Below, piece after piece: positions 6,540 through 14,420 of a stretch of 14,736 bases of DNA; position 1 is the stretch's first letter; every line of letters begins with the position of its first letter. The translations under genes were made by a program, and so were the position numbers. This stretch comes from JAVKNF01 sp031537795. GTDB lineage: Bacteria; Pseudomonadota; Alphaproteobacteria; Rickettsiales; Deianiraeaceae. A model generated the notes under the pieces. The model did not search any database and was not told the origin of the DNA. It saw only the letters and a program-made list of their open reading frames with translations. The DNA lies in contig JAVKNF010000005.1 of the NCBI GenBank assembly GCA_031537795.1, positions 1-14,736 of the forward strand. The letters are read 5' to 3'.

Positions 6540-7459
6540 CTCAAAACCCCTCGATCTTCAGATATAATCTTAATATTAGGACCTGCATCTTGAGTAAAAG
6601 ATATATTAAATCCGTTATTGTAAAGTTCCTTGATTTTCTTTTTTAAAATGATAGTTTCATTTTTATCGTAATTTATACCTGTATTTTTCATTAAATTACT
6701 TAAATTTTCTGAATTTTCTATTATTAATTTATGTATATTTTTGATATCTTTTTTATTAATTAAAATTTCCATTTTTTGCAAATCTTCTTCGTTTTTTTCT
6801 AACCATTTTTCATATTCATTTGAATTTGCAATTGAAATTCTCATAGCTTCTCTAGAAGATATATATTTTACCTCACTTGAAATATTCGCTATACAAAAAT
6901 ACAATTTTAAATCTGTTTTTATTTCTTCTGAATAAGAATATTCTTCATTTTGAACTAATTTTACGAAATTTGAAGTAATTATTGATCTTGAAGCACTTAC
7001 ACTTCCTAGTCTTGCTATTATTGATTGTTCTTTTTGTGTGAAGTTTTCTTCAAAAAATGATAAAATTCCTTTTGTTATTGCCGCAAATGCAGAAGCTGAA
7101 GATGCAAGCCCGTTAGCTGTGTTTATTGTATTTTGTGTTTCTATTTTCAAATTAAAAGGCAATCTAAATAATTCTACGAAAGTAAAGCAATTAATGAATT
7201 CTTTTGTATTTTCGTTATATTCCATATTATTTATTGTTAAAATATTTTTATTAGATTTATATATTTTAACTCTCGTGCCTAAAAATCCAGAAGGCGAAAT
7301 TGATATACTTCCTATACTTGGAATCATCAGTTCTTCATTTTTTTTACCCCAGTATTTTATTATGGCAAAATTTATATTTGCCTCGGAATTAGTTATGTTG
7401 AGTTCTTTCAACTTTGAATGATTGATTATATTTTTTACAATATCTTGTTTTCTAATCAT
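6509..7459 (-). CDS. mvaD: Diphosphomevalonate decarboxylase
   Basis: This GHMP-superfamily enzyme catalyses ATP-dependent decarboxylation of 5-diphosphomevalonate to isopentenyl diphosphate, the last step of the classical mevalonate pathway. Family motifs are in order over 316 residues: ANINFAIIKYWGKK (Lys35-Lys39 core), PSIGSISIS (47-55), TANGLASSASAFAA (114-127), LGSVSASRS (151-159) and the catalytic-Asp motif DAGPN (291-295). Ser153, Ser155 and Arg158 fall at the positions known as important in the yeast enzyme. The usual GSGSACRS-x-x-GG motif is relaxed to GSVSASRS-x-x-TS. An N-terminal extension of about 20 residues precedes the ATP-site region. The ATG overlaps the stop of the upstream two-domain kinase by 8 bp, indicating translational coupling. 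It is the last gene of the leftward mevalonate operon. A phosphomevalonate decarboxylase activity is a less likely alternative. Confidence 0.93.
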   Translation of the reverse strand: MIRKQDIVKNIINHSKLKELNITNSEANINFAIIKYWGKKNEELMIPSIGSISISPSGFLGTRVKIYKSNKNILTINNMEYNENTKEFINCFTFVELFRLPFNLKIETQNTINTANGLASSASAFAAITKGILSFFEENFTQKEQSIIARLGSVSASRSIITSNFVKLVQNEEYSYSEEIKTDLKLYFCIANISSEVKYISSREAMRISIANSNEYEKWLEKNEEDLQKMEILINKKDIKNIHKLIIENSENLSNLMKNTGINYDKNETIILKKKIKELYNNGFNISFTQDAGPNIKIISEDRGVLREYFPNLEIF

Positions 7460-9293
7460 AATAAATTATTCCTTGTTCGTTTTTTAATTCAAGTAGTTTA
7501 TCTTTTGCTTTTTTATTAAAAGTTATCAAATAATCACCTAATCCAGAGCCTGATATTTTATAATCTTGAACTCCAAATTCTTCAATTTTTTTTGCTGTTA
7601 ATTTTGTATGCTTGTTCATTAAATTGAGTTTTTCTAGGTAATCTTGATTTTCTTTTGTTAGATTTTCTAATTGAGAAAAGTCTTCTTTTTGAAATGCGAT
7701 AATTGCTTTTTTTACAGTTGAATTTATTTTATTGTATACTTTAAATTCATTTTTTTCATTGACAGTTTTTTTGATTTTTGATATTGCCTTATCTACTGAA
7801 GTTTTCATTCCTGTAAAAATTGTAAAAACTGAAAAATCTTTGCTGTAAATAATTTTCGGTGTTTTGTTTTTCTGATATTCTATGATGTTTCCAAATATTG
7901 AGGTTGCTAAATCTACACCGGAAGAATATTTAGTATGCTTTACTTTATTCGAAATTTCAATACATTTTTTTAATAATTTCTTTTTTTGTATTTTTATATT
8001 TTGGTACTCATATAAAGAAGCGGTTAATCCTGAAATTAAAGCCCCCGAAGAACCTAAACCTGTTTTAATTTCTGATTTTATTTTTATTTTTATTCCAATA
8101 TTCAATTTTAATATTTTTAATATTTTCCAAATTAAGTAATATTTATCTTTTTTTTTAAATTTTGATTCTAAATCTATAATTTCTTTTTCATTATTTGTAT
8201 TAATTTCTATAGAATTAGCCCAATTTTTGGAAATTACTAAATAAAGCCTTTGGTTTATTGCTATTGAGATTGCTTTTTTATTATGTAAAACAGCATGCTC
8301 GCCGAAAAGGACAACTTTTCCTGGTGTTGAGATTTGTATTTCTTTCTTTTCTGTGCCTCTATTTTCTGATTTTATATCTTTTAATATTTCATAGTTAAAT
8401 CTATTTGCAATTTCCTCAATTTGTTGTTTGTTTCCAAAAACTAAACATATTCCGCCGTTTTTTTCCTCAAAATTACCTCCAGAGCCTGATATTTTGGCGT
8501 AGCAATTATTATTTTTTAATTCTTCTATGAGATTACAAACTTTTTCAGGAACTACATTAATTTTTTTTAAAAGTTTATGATTTTCATATATTAAATCTCC
8601 AAAAAATTCTTTATTTTTTAGTTTTTCCTCAATTTTATTTGAAATTAAATTGAAATCCCTCCAAATTTTATCGTTTTCTTTAAAATTTTGCATTACATTT
8701 TGAATTGTTTTCTTTGTATCGTTTTTCTTTCCGGTATCAATTATTGTAAAATTTTTACTGAAATCTTCCTCGAGGTCAAAGTCCAGTCTTTTTGCTTTAA
8801 AATTTTCAAAACTCACGACGCCCCCAAAAAGAGAGGTGAACGCATCAATCCCACTTGATTTTCCGTGAAAAATTGATTCTAAATTTTTAATTTCTTCGTA
8901 CAATGATTTCTTCTCATCTAATAATTCTGTATTTTGCTTCCCTTTTGTTAAAAATTCTATATAATTCAGAAAAAATGAATTTAAGAAAGCTGCTGAAGAA
9001 CCTAGACCTCTATTTAGAGGTATATTTGAATGAATTTTTATTTTGATATTTGGTATTTTGTGCCCTAAAATGTTGAATATTCTAAAAAAATTCTCTTTCA
9101 ATTTATTGCTTGGAATTAAATTTGAATTTGCTTGAAAATTTTTATTTCTTGAAATCTCGCATTCTGTGAACAAATTTATAGAAGTTAATAATGCTTTTCT
9201 ACCAAAAATTGCAGAATATTCTCCTGTAATTATTAATTTTGCTGGAGCTTTAAATATAACAGAATTTTCAATTTTTTCAAGATTTTCAGTCAT
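7452..9293 (-). CDS. Two-domain GHMP kinase: mevalonate kinase fused to probable phosphomevalonate kinase
   Basis: The 613-residue polypeptide contains two complete GHMP kinase domains. Domain 1 (about 1-310) has FKAPAKLIITGEYSAIFG (14-31), ATP loop PLNRGLGSSAA (92-102), and FHGKSSGIDA with Asp150 and Glu139 spaced 11 apart, as in the Glu193/Asp204 pair of mammalian mevalonate kinase; it ends with ISGSGGN (268-274). Domain 2 (about 318-613) has TPGKVVLFGEHAV (323-335), TGLGSSGA (411-418), YSSGVDLATSIFG (456-468) and SGSGLGDY (581-588). It keeps the Asp (461) but has Lys where domain 1 has Glu, and its SGVD-then-SIFG segment is closer to phosphomevalonate kinases. I therefore assign domain 1 to mevalonate phosphorylation and domain 2 to 5-phosphomevalonate phosphorylation; the second assignment, and even the order, is inference. 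No stop or frame break separates the domains. The gene overlaps its neighbours by 8 bp on each side. Confidence 0.88.
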   Translation of the reverse strand: MTENLEKIENSVIFKAPAKLIITGEYSAIFGRKALLTSINLFTECEISRNKNFQANSNLIPSNKLKENFFRIFNILGHKIPNIKIKIHSNIPLNRGLGSSAAFLNSFFLNYIEFLTKGKQNTELLDEKKSLYEEIKNLESIFHGKSSGIDAFTSLFGGVVSFENFKAKRLDFDLEEDFSKNFTIIDTGKKNDTKKTIQNVMQNFKENDKIWRDFNLISNKIEEKLKNKEFFGDLIYENHKLLKKINVVPEKVCNLIEELKNNNCYAKISGSGGNFEEKNGGICLVFGNKQQIEEIANRFNYEILKDIKSENRGTEKKEIQISTPGKVVLFGEHAVLHNKKAISIAINQRLYLVISKNWANSIEINTNNEKEIIDLESKFKKKDKYYLIWKILKILKLNIGIKIKIKSEIKTGLGSSGALISGLTASLYEYQNIKIQKKKLLKKCIEISNKVKHTKYSSGVDLATSIFGNIIEYQKNKTPKIIYSKDFSVFTIFTGMKTSVDKAISKIKKTVNEKNEFKVYNKINSTVKKAIIAFQKEDFSQLENLTKENQDYLEKLNLMNKHTKLTAKKIEEFGVQDYKISGSGLGDYLITFNKKAKDKLLELKNEQGIIYYD

Positions 9294-10377
9294 TCAGCTT
9301 GTAATATCTTTTATAATTTTGAATTTTTTCTAATATGAAGATATTTTTCCTGTTTGTGCTGTGGTTTAGATTTAAGTCTTCATAATTTATTTCAATTCTG
9401 CTTGAGATGTAATCTTCAATTTTTGAGATTTCTTCTTTATAAGTTGTTAAAATTTTACCCTGAAATAAACTTGCAGTTGCACCAGAACCGTATGCAAAAA
9501 ATATTATGTTTTTATTTGATAAATCTTCATTTATATTTTTTAACAACGAGACAAGAGATAAATAAAGGCTTCCAGTATAAATATTCCCTATTTGGGAGGT
9601 GTATTTTTTAATTTCTTCTTTAAATTGTAATTCTTTTTCAAATTTCCTAGAAAATAAATTTGAAATTTTATCAAACATATTTGCAAAAGGAAGATGTGGA
9701 ATAATTATTAAATCTTTTTTATCTGCTTTAATTTTATTTTCTTCATATAATTTTTCAAAAAATTCTAAATACAGATTTACAGATTTTGACCCCTCTACAA
9801 CAGGGTAAAGTAAATCTTTTGGCTTGAAAAAATCATATTCATTCGAATGAATCGAATGAAATTTACTTTCAATTTCAATAATCTTTGGGTTTTCAGACAC
9901 AATAAAAGCTATAGCCCCTGCTCCGTTTGTGATTTCTCCTGTGCTTTTCGGTTCGTACTTTGCAATGTCTGAAGCAATAATTAATATTTTTGCATTTTTA
10001 TTATTTTTTACATAATTCATTGCAAAAATTAAAGCTGCCGTTGAAGCGTAGCAAGCTTGTTTAATCTCAAAAAATATTGCATTTTTATTAATATTTAAGT
10101 ATTCAGAAAGATAAAGCCCGCAACTTTTCGAATCATCAAAAGAACTCTCTGTTGCAAAAATAACAAAATCAAATTTATCTTCTCTTTGAATTATCTGTCT
10201 TGCCGCATTTAAACCGAAAGAAATTATATCTTCATTTTGAGAGCAGATTGCATTTTTAAATTGCCCAGAAGTTTTAATTACTGCTTCGTATTTTATTTTT
10301 AGATTTTCGGATAAATTTTTTGTTGTTGTGAAAAATTCAGGGCAATAATAAGCAATTTTATCAATTCCTACGCTCAT
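9286..10377 (-). CDS. mvaS: Hydroxymethylglutaryl-CoA synthase
   Basis: This thiolase-fold enzyme condenses acetyl-CoA with acetoacetyl-CoA to give HMG-CoA, the first committed step of the mevalonate pathway. The catalytic triad expected for bacterial HMG-CoA synthases is visible: Glu77 in FATESS, Cys109 in EIKQACYASTAA and His228 in IIPHLPFANM. Other signatures are STGEITNGAGAIAFIV (145-160), IGNIYTGSLYLSL and the closing FAYGSGATASLF. At 363 residues it is slightly shorter than typical bacterial enzymes (about 380-390). The start overlaps the end of the HMG-CoA reductase gene by 17 bp, and the stop overlaps the following kinase gene by 8 bp. Acetoacetyl-CoA thiolase, which would supply the substrate, is not present in this window. 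Confidence 0.95.
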   Translation of the reverse strand: MSVGIDKIAYYCPEFFTTTKNLSENLKIKYEAVIKTSGQFKNAICSQNEDIISFGLNAARQIIQREDKFDFVIFATESSFDDSKSCGLYLSEYLNINKNAIFFEIKQACYASTAALIFAMNYVKNNKNAKILIIASDIAKYEPKSTGEITNGAGAIAFIVSENPKIIEIESKFHSIHSNEYDFFKPKDLLYPVVEGSKSVNLYLEFFEKLYEENKIKADKKDLIIIPHLPFANMFDKISNLFSRKFEKELQFKEEIKKYTSQIGNIYTGSLYLSLVSLLKNINEDLSNKNIIFFAYGSGATASLFQGKILTTYKEEISKIEDYISSRIEINYEDLNLNHSTNRKNIFILEKIQNYKRYYKLND

Positions 10378-11377
10378 ATTTTATATGACTATTTATTAAT
10401 TCGCTTTCATTGCATAAACTTGCTAAAAGAGAAAGCTCTCCACATAAAACCGTTGCAGTTAAAATAATTGCGAGTTGTTTAGAGATGCTTTTTTCTAAAT
10501 TTAAGTTCATTTTTTTTATATTTTCTTGTATAAAATTATAATTTTTACCGTTTCCAATACTTCCGATTATGATATTTGGAATGTAAACACTAAAATTCAA
10601 AGCTCCATCCTCGTTTAATTTTGCCGTTGTGAAACCTTGTGAAGCTTCAACAACATTAGCAACATCTTGCCCTGTTGCTAAATAAAAACCAGCAATAATA
10701 TTTGCAAAATGAGCATTCGCACTCCTCACCGAGCCTGATAAACTTGAACCGATAAAATTTTTATAATAATTTAATTTTATTATTTCTTCAGGTTCAATTT
10801 TTAATATTTTATTGCATATTTTTTTAGGTATATTGATTTCTGCGTGGCATTTTCTACCTCTACCTAATATACCGTTTATTGTGCTATTTTTTTTATCTAC
10901 ACAATAATTTGCTGAAACACTTAAGAAATTGCAACCTAATTTATTTTTTAAAAAGATTCCAATTTCATTCGCAGTTTTTGTTGTCATGTTATGTCCTGCT
11001 GCCTCATTTGTTGAAAAGGAAAGCCTTAAAAATAATAGATTTCCGCATATTTCAAATGTAAAGCTCTCAAATTTACAATATTTACTAGTGTTTTGTGAAA
11101 TATTTATGAAATCTTCTTTAAGATTTTCAATTTTTGCGGCTTGAAACATTACATCGTTTAAATCTTTAAATTCTAACAAGATAGATCTACTCATTTGATG
11201 ATTTGAAACAAAAACATTTATTCCTTCGGTATATTTTGATATTAAAGCTCCTCTGTTTATTGATTTAAAAAGCGTTAATTCAAAAGTTGAAATTGGGGAA
11301 ATAAAATCGCCGGTAATTTCGTCTGAATTAATTTTTATTTTATTAGAAAACTCAAAAGGAACATTCGTAAAAAGCAT
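10361..11377 (-). CDS. hmgA: Hydroxymethylglutaryl-CoA reductase (class I-like)
   Basis: The enzyme reduces HMG-CoA to mevalonate with NAD(P)H. All four catalytic residues of class I reductases are identifiable (numbering from the ATG at 11377): Glu33 in STFELTLFKSINRG, Lys163 in ANYCVDKKNSTINGI, Asp238 in ATGQDVANVVEASQ, and His331 in LINSHIKYERR near the C-terminus. The NYC-x-DKK and GRGRKCHAE segments match the class I pattern more than the degradative class II enzymes. The usual TGDAMGMNM is altered to TNEAAGHNM, with Glu for Asp. There is no membrane anchor, so a soluble 338-residue enzyme is predicted. A TTG at 11389 would add four residues (Met-Asn-Cys-Cys); I prefer the ATG, although neither has a clear Shine-Dalgarno sequence. 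It lies 26 nt downstream of tatD in the same direction. Confidence 0.93.
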   Translation of the reverse strand: MLFTNVPFEFSNKIKINSDEITGDFISPISTFELTLFKSINRGALISKYTEGINVFVSNHQMSRSILLEFKDLNDVMFQAAKIENLKEDFINISQNTSKYCKFESFTFEICGNLLFLRLSFSTNEAAGHNMTTKTANEIGIFLKNKLGCNFLSVSANYCVDKKNSTINGILGRGRKCHAEINIPKKICNKILKIEPEEIIKLNYYKNFIGSSLSGSVRSANAHFANIIAGFYLATGQDVANVVEASQGFTTAKLNEDGALNFSVYIPNIIIGSIGNGKNYNFIQENIKKMNLNLEKSISKQLAIILTATVLCGELSLLASLCNESELINSHIKYERRN

Positions 11378-11403
11378 ACAACAATTCAATATTATAAAAT
11401 ATA

Positions 11404-12183
11404 TTATGCAAGAATTTTGCTCTCTATTTGAAAAATTTTTTTTGCATTTCTTGTTGCAATTTCAATAAATTCGTCAAGTTTTAAATCTTTCAAATTTGCA
11501 ATAAATTCTGTAGTGTGTTTTATATAAATTGGTTTATTTTCTTTTCCTCTGAAAGGATTTGGGCTTAAATAAGGGGCATCAGTTTCTATTAAAATTCTAT
11601 CTAAAGGGCAATATTTTGCACAGGTTTGGATTTCAACCGCATTTTTAAAAGTTACAATACCGGAAAATGAAATATAAAACCCTAAATCTAACATTCTCTT
11701 CAAAAATTCTTGATTTTCCGTAAAGCAATGTATCAAACCAAAAGCTTTTTCTTGTTTTATAATATCATATGTATCTTCACCTGCATTTCTTGTGTGCACT
11801 ATGAGAGGTAAGTTGAATTTTTGTGAAATCTCAATTTGCTTTAAGAAGATTTTTTTTTGTAAAATTTTTTCTTCAACTTCTTTTTTTTTGAAATAATCTA
11901 AACCAGTTTCTCCGATTGCAATTATTTTTTTTGTAAAATTTTTTATATTTTCAATAAATAAATTTTCAAATTTGTTTATATCAAGATTTGTTTTTAAATA
12001 AAGAGGATGTTGCCCTATTGAGCAAAATATTCTTTCATCTAAATTTGCAATTTTAATTATTTTATCAAATTGCTCAATTTCGATCGATATAGTATTCAAG
12101 TATCTTATACCAGAATTAAAAGATTCTTTTATTACTTCAACTGGATTTTCAAAATAATCTAAATGACAATGAGTATCGTACAT
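11404..12183 (-). CDS. tatD: TatD-family metal-dependent deoxyribonuclease
   Basis: This TIM-barrel metallohydrolase belongs to the TatD family, whose members have 3'-5' exonuclease activity and are linked to DNA repair and turnover. At 259 residues it has the normal length. Metal ligands are all present: THCHLD (His5, His7), GETGLDY (Glu92), IVHTRNA (His130), IHCFT (His152) and IETDAPYLSPNP (Asp202). The ATG is 4 bp from the stop of the upstream transporter gene, and the HMG-CoA reductase gene follows after a 26-nt gap, so it is embedded in the leftward operon without an obvious functional relation to isoprenoid synthesis. In many proteobacteria tatD sits next to metG or holB; here it does not. 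Confidence 0.95.
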   Translation of the reverse strand: MYDTHCHLDYFENPVEVIKESFNSGIRYLNTISIEIEQFDKIIKIANLDERIFCSIGQHPLYLKTNLDINKFENLFIENIKNFTKKIIAIGETGLDYFKKKEVEEKILQKKIFLKQIEISQKFNLPLIVHTRNAGEDTYDIIKQEKAFGLIHCFTENQEFLKRMLDLGFYISFSGIVTFKNAVEIQTCAKYCPLDRILIETDAPYLSPNPFRGKENKPIYIKHTTEFIANLKDLKLDEFIEIATRNAKKIFQIESKILA

Positions 12184-12186
12184 TTC

Positions 12187-13047
12187 TTATTTATTTCTTT
12201 GAAAATAAAACTTCTTTATATTTTTGAAGTTAGAGAAAATTATAGAAGAGATTATTATAAAGGTGCCTACAACTTGTCTCAACAAAACAGGCTCTTGCAA
12301 AATAAAAGCTGTAGTTATTAAGCCGAATATAACTTTTGAATAATCTAAATGTTGTAATGAACTTATTTTATCTGTTAATTTGTAACTATTTATAATAGTT
12401 AATTGAGAAAACATATTCACCAAGAATATTATTATAATATAAGGGTTAAATAAAATTGCAAGATTGAAATTTCTTCCAATTATAAATATTCCAAATACCG
12501 CATAAAAAAATGTTAAGTAAAAAAAAGTTATATATTTATCTTTTGAGGTATTTTTTTTGATAAATATGCTTGTGGCAGCCTTTAGAAGAATATGAATAAA
12601 TACAAATAAATATGCAAGTTTATGAGAGGTTATCTCGAATCCTCCTATAAAAACAAAAGCTCCTATCAAAGAAAGAGTTATAAACAGTAAATTTTTTTTA
12701 CTCTTTTTATCATATTCTCCTAAAAATAAGAATGAGAAAATCACAATAAAAACAGGCTGAAGAAAACTTATAGCTATAGTATTTTTTGGGGAAACATCAC
12801 TTATTGCAATCATTTTAAATGCTGAAGATATAACACTTGTTGAAAGATTTAAACTTCTTTTAAAAGATTTTATTATAATTTTTAGATTTTTAAAAAAATA
12901 AGGAATAAAAACAACTAAACACCAAATATTCATATATCCTGCTATTTCCAAAGTTGAAATATTCAATTCTTTCAAATGAAAAAACCTAATTAAGGTGTAC
13001 ATTCCGGTTATAGCTAGACAGTGAAGTAAAAATAGAATTTGTGGCAT
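12187..13047 (-). CDS. EamA/DMT-family transporter
   Basis: This 286-residue inner-membrane protein has about ten hydrophobic segments and the internal two-fold pattern of drug/metabolite transporters. Typical landmarks are the conserved end of TM4 with ISFLQPVFIVIFSFLFLGE (family pattern P-x3-x-x2-LGE) and the equivalent in the second half, where IFGLITTAFILQEP precedes a Gly-containing last helix. The C-terminus is basic (KKFYFQRNK), consistent with a cytoplasmic end. Substrate cannot be read from sequence. In rickettsiae, a member of this superfamily imports S-adenosylmethionine, and similar proteins import other host metabolites; that is only an analogy. It is the first gene of the leftward cluster that includes tatD and the mevalonate genes, 4 bp before tatD, with a candidate promoter about 50-80 nt upstream. 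Confidence 0.85.
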   Translation of the reverse strand: MPQILFLLHCLAITGMYTLIRFFHLKELNISTLEIAGYMNIWCLVVFIPYFFKNLKIIIKSFKRSLNLSTSVISSAFKMIAISDVSPKNTIAISFLQPVFIVIFSFLFLGEYDKKSKKNLLFITLSLIGAFVFIGGFEITSHKLAYLFVFIHILLKAATSIFIKKNTSKDKYITFFYLTFFYAVFGIFIIGRNFNLAILFNPYIIIIFLVNMFSQLTIINSYKLTDKISSLQHLDYSKVIFGLITTAFILQEPVLLRQVVGTFIIISSIIFSNFKNIKKFYFQRNK

Positions 13048-13097
13048 TGTGTTTTTGATTGAAGGATATTTTTAGAGTATAAATAAAACATCTAAAA

Positions 13098-13128
13098 TTT
13101 ATAATTAATATCTTTTTTTAAATGTCAA
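13098..13128 (-). promoter_or_regulatory. Candidate promoter of the eamA-tatD-mevalonate operon
   Basis: On the minus strand a consensus TTGACA (13128-13123) is followed after 19 bp by TATAAA (13103-13098). It lies in the 84-nt gap before the transporter ATG, immediately after the stop of the upstream YopJ-like gene. The spacer is 2 bp longer than ideal. This would give the operon its own transcription start. Confidence 0.4.
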
Positions 13129-13131
13129 TTT

Positions 13132-14277
13132 TTATAAAAAATAAGAATTATTTTCATTTAATAATGAAGGTTTTTTAATATTTATAGACTCTTTTTTATT
13201 GTTCTTCATTCTTACTATAAATTTTAAGAAATTTTTATTTTTATTGTTTGAAAAAAGAGAAATCCAATAATCTGGATTATATATTTTGATGCGTCCATTT
13301 TTCTCTTTTATAATAATTCTTGTTTTTTGCTCTAAAAACTCAAGAATGTTTTTCACAGCTAAATGAGAGGCAATATGTAACGTTAAATTTATTTCTTTTT
13401 CTGTAAAATTAAAAGTATTAAAATCTTTTAAATTGGAAGGATTATATTCATTGTATATTTTCTTAAAAAGCATTTTCTTTAAAAATAGAGTATTTTTGTT
13501 TTCTTCATTCAATTGAGAAGTGGACTGGCTTAGACAATATAACTCTTCTGGAATTTGAAAAATATTTAAATTAGATATCTCGCTATTTTTATTATTTTTT
13601 TTATTTAAAATAAAATCTATTATTTTCTTATCAGTTAATATTTTTCTGATAATCTCGATGCCGAAAATTGAACAAGAATTTTGATCCTGAATAAATTTGA
13701 AATCATGACAATATATTTTCACATTTTCAAATTTCGAAGAGAAATAATTTGCAAATTTTATAGAAAGACATTCTTGTTCAATTTTACCTAAAAAATAGAA
13801 AAGATAATCAAGAATTATAATGCTTTTTACTTTTTTTTCTGATATATTTAGTATAAAAGAAGAAGTGTGGCTTAATTTTTTATCTTTATTGACAAAATTT
13901 ACAATAACGCCTTTTGAACTATTTTCTTTCATATCATTAAAATTAAAAGAGTTAAAGAAATTATCCCCATTTTCCAGCAATCCTTCTATATTTTTTGAAG
14001 AAAGACTATAAATTTCTTTCTCAATCATAATTCCTTCAACTTTTATGTCAATTTGATATTTTTCTTTATAAAATTCTGCTAAAATTTTCAAACCTAACGT
14101 TCTAAATCTTACATTATAAATAGGAAATAAATTTAATGTTAATAATTTTTCATCAGGAATTACATCAAAATAATCTGTGTTAATTTCAAAGTCAGAATTA
14201 GAGGCAACATAAGCTCTTTCTTCTTTTTCTTTTTTTAACACAGAATTCTTAAAAGTATTCTCTTTTTGAAAAAACAT
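13132..14277 (-). CDS. Candidate YopJ-family (clan CE) acetyltransferase/protease effector
   Basis: This 381-residue soluble protein has no recognisable signal peptide. Its middle carries a pattern like the YopJ/C55 family: His137 (LSHTSSF), Asp157 at the end of KSIIILD, then IQDQNSC with Cys202 followed by SIFGIEIIRKIL. The triad spacing His-20-Asp-45-Cys is almost that of YopJ (His109, Glu128, Cys172; 19 and 44). The flanking text also fits: YopJ has GKTSLILFE before its Glu, and IQRSSSECGIF around its Cys. Further on, IPEELYCLSQS resembles the LPVTFYKHTQ segment of YopJ. YopJ-family proteins are type III or otherwise secreted effectors that acetylate Ser/Thr/Lys of host signalling proteins. 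The C-terminal LTLHIASHLAVKNILEFL looks like one degenerate ankyrin-type helix pair. A clan CE deubiquitinase is the main alternative. Secretion route and target are unknown. It is transcribed from a strong-looking promoter close to its ATG. Confidence 0.65.
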   Translation of the reverse strand: MFFQKENTFKNSVLKKEKEERAYVASNSDFEINTDYFDVIPDEKLLTLNLFPIYNVRFRTLGLKILAEFYKEKYQIDIKVEGIMIEKEIYSLSSKNIEGLLENGDNFFNSFNFNDMKENSSKGVIVNFVNKDKKLSHTSSFILNISEKKVKSIIILDYLFYFLGKIEQECLSIKFANYFSSKFENVKIYCHDFKFIQDQNSCSIFGIEIIRKILTDKKIIDFILNKKNNKNSEISNLNIFQIPEELYCLSQSTSQLNEENKNTLFLKKMLFKKIYNEYNPSNLKDFNTFNFTEKEINLTLHIASHLAVKNILEFLEQKTRIIIKEKNGRIKIYNPDYWISLFSNNKNKNFLKFIVRMKNNKKESINIKKPSLLNENNSYFL

Positions 14278-14288
14278 AATAACAAAAA

Positions 14289-14317
14289 ATTATAATACAT
14301 TTATAGTGAAAATTCAA
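14289..14317 (-). promoter_or_regulatory. Sigma70-type promoter of the YopJ-like gene
   Basis: On the minus strand TTGAAT (14317-14312), a 17-bp spacer and a perfect TATAAT (14294-14289) form one of the best promoter matches in the window. Only 11 nt separate the -10 from the ATG at 14277, so the transcript would start about 5 nt before the ATG and be nearly leaderless. Alternatively translation begins at the GTG of codon 13. Confidence 0.55.
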
Positions 14318-14420
14318 GTTAATTTAAGAATATTTAAAGAATAATTTTATATATAAAAATTTGTTTCATCTTCAAGGTATTAATAGTTATATTTATAAAT
14401 AAAAAATATATCAAAAGTGA

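Noticed and set aside
7038..7421. Plus-strand ORF of 127 codons
   Set aside because: It is antisense to the decarboxylase active-site region and shows no family signature.
11378..11389. TTG start for HMG-CoA reductase
   Set aside because: An ATG four codons downstream gives a normal N-terminus; the extra residues Asn-Cys-Cys add nothing recognisable.
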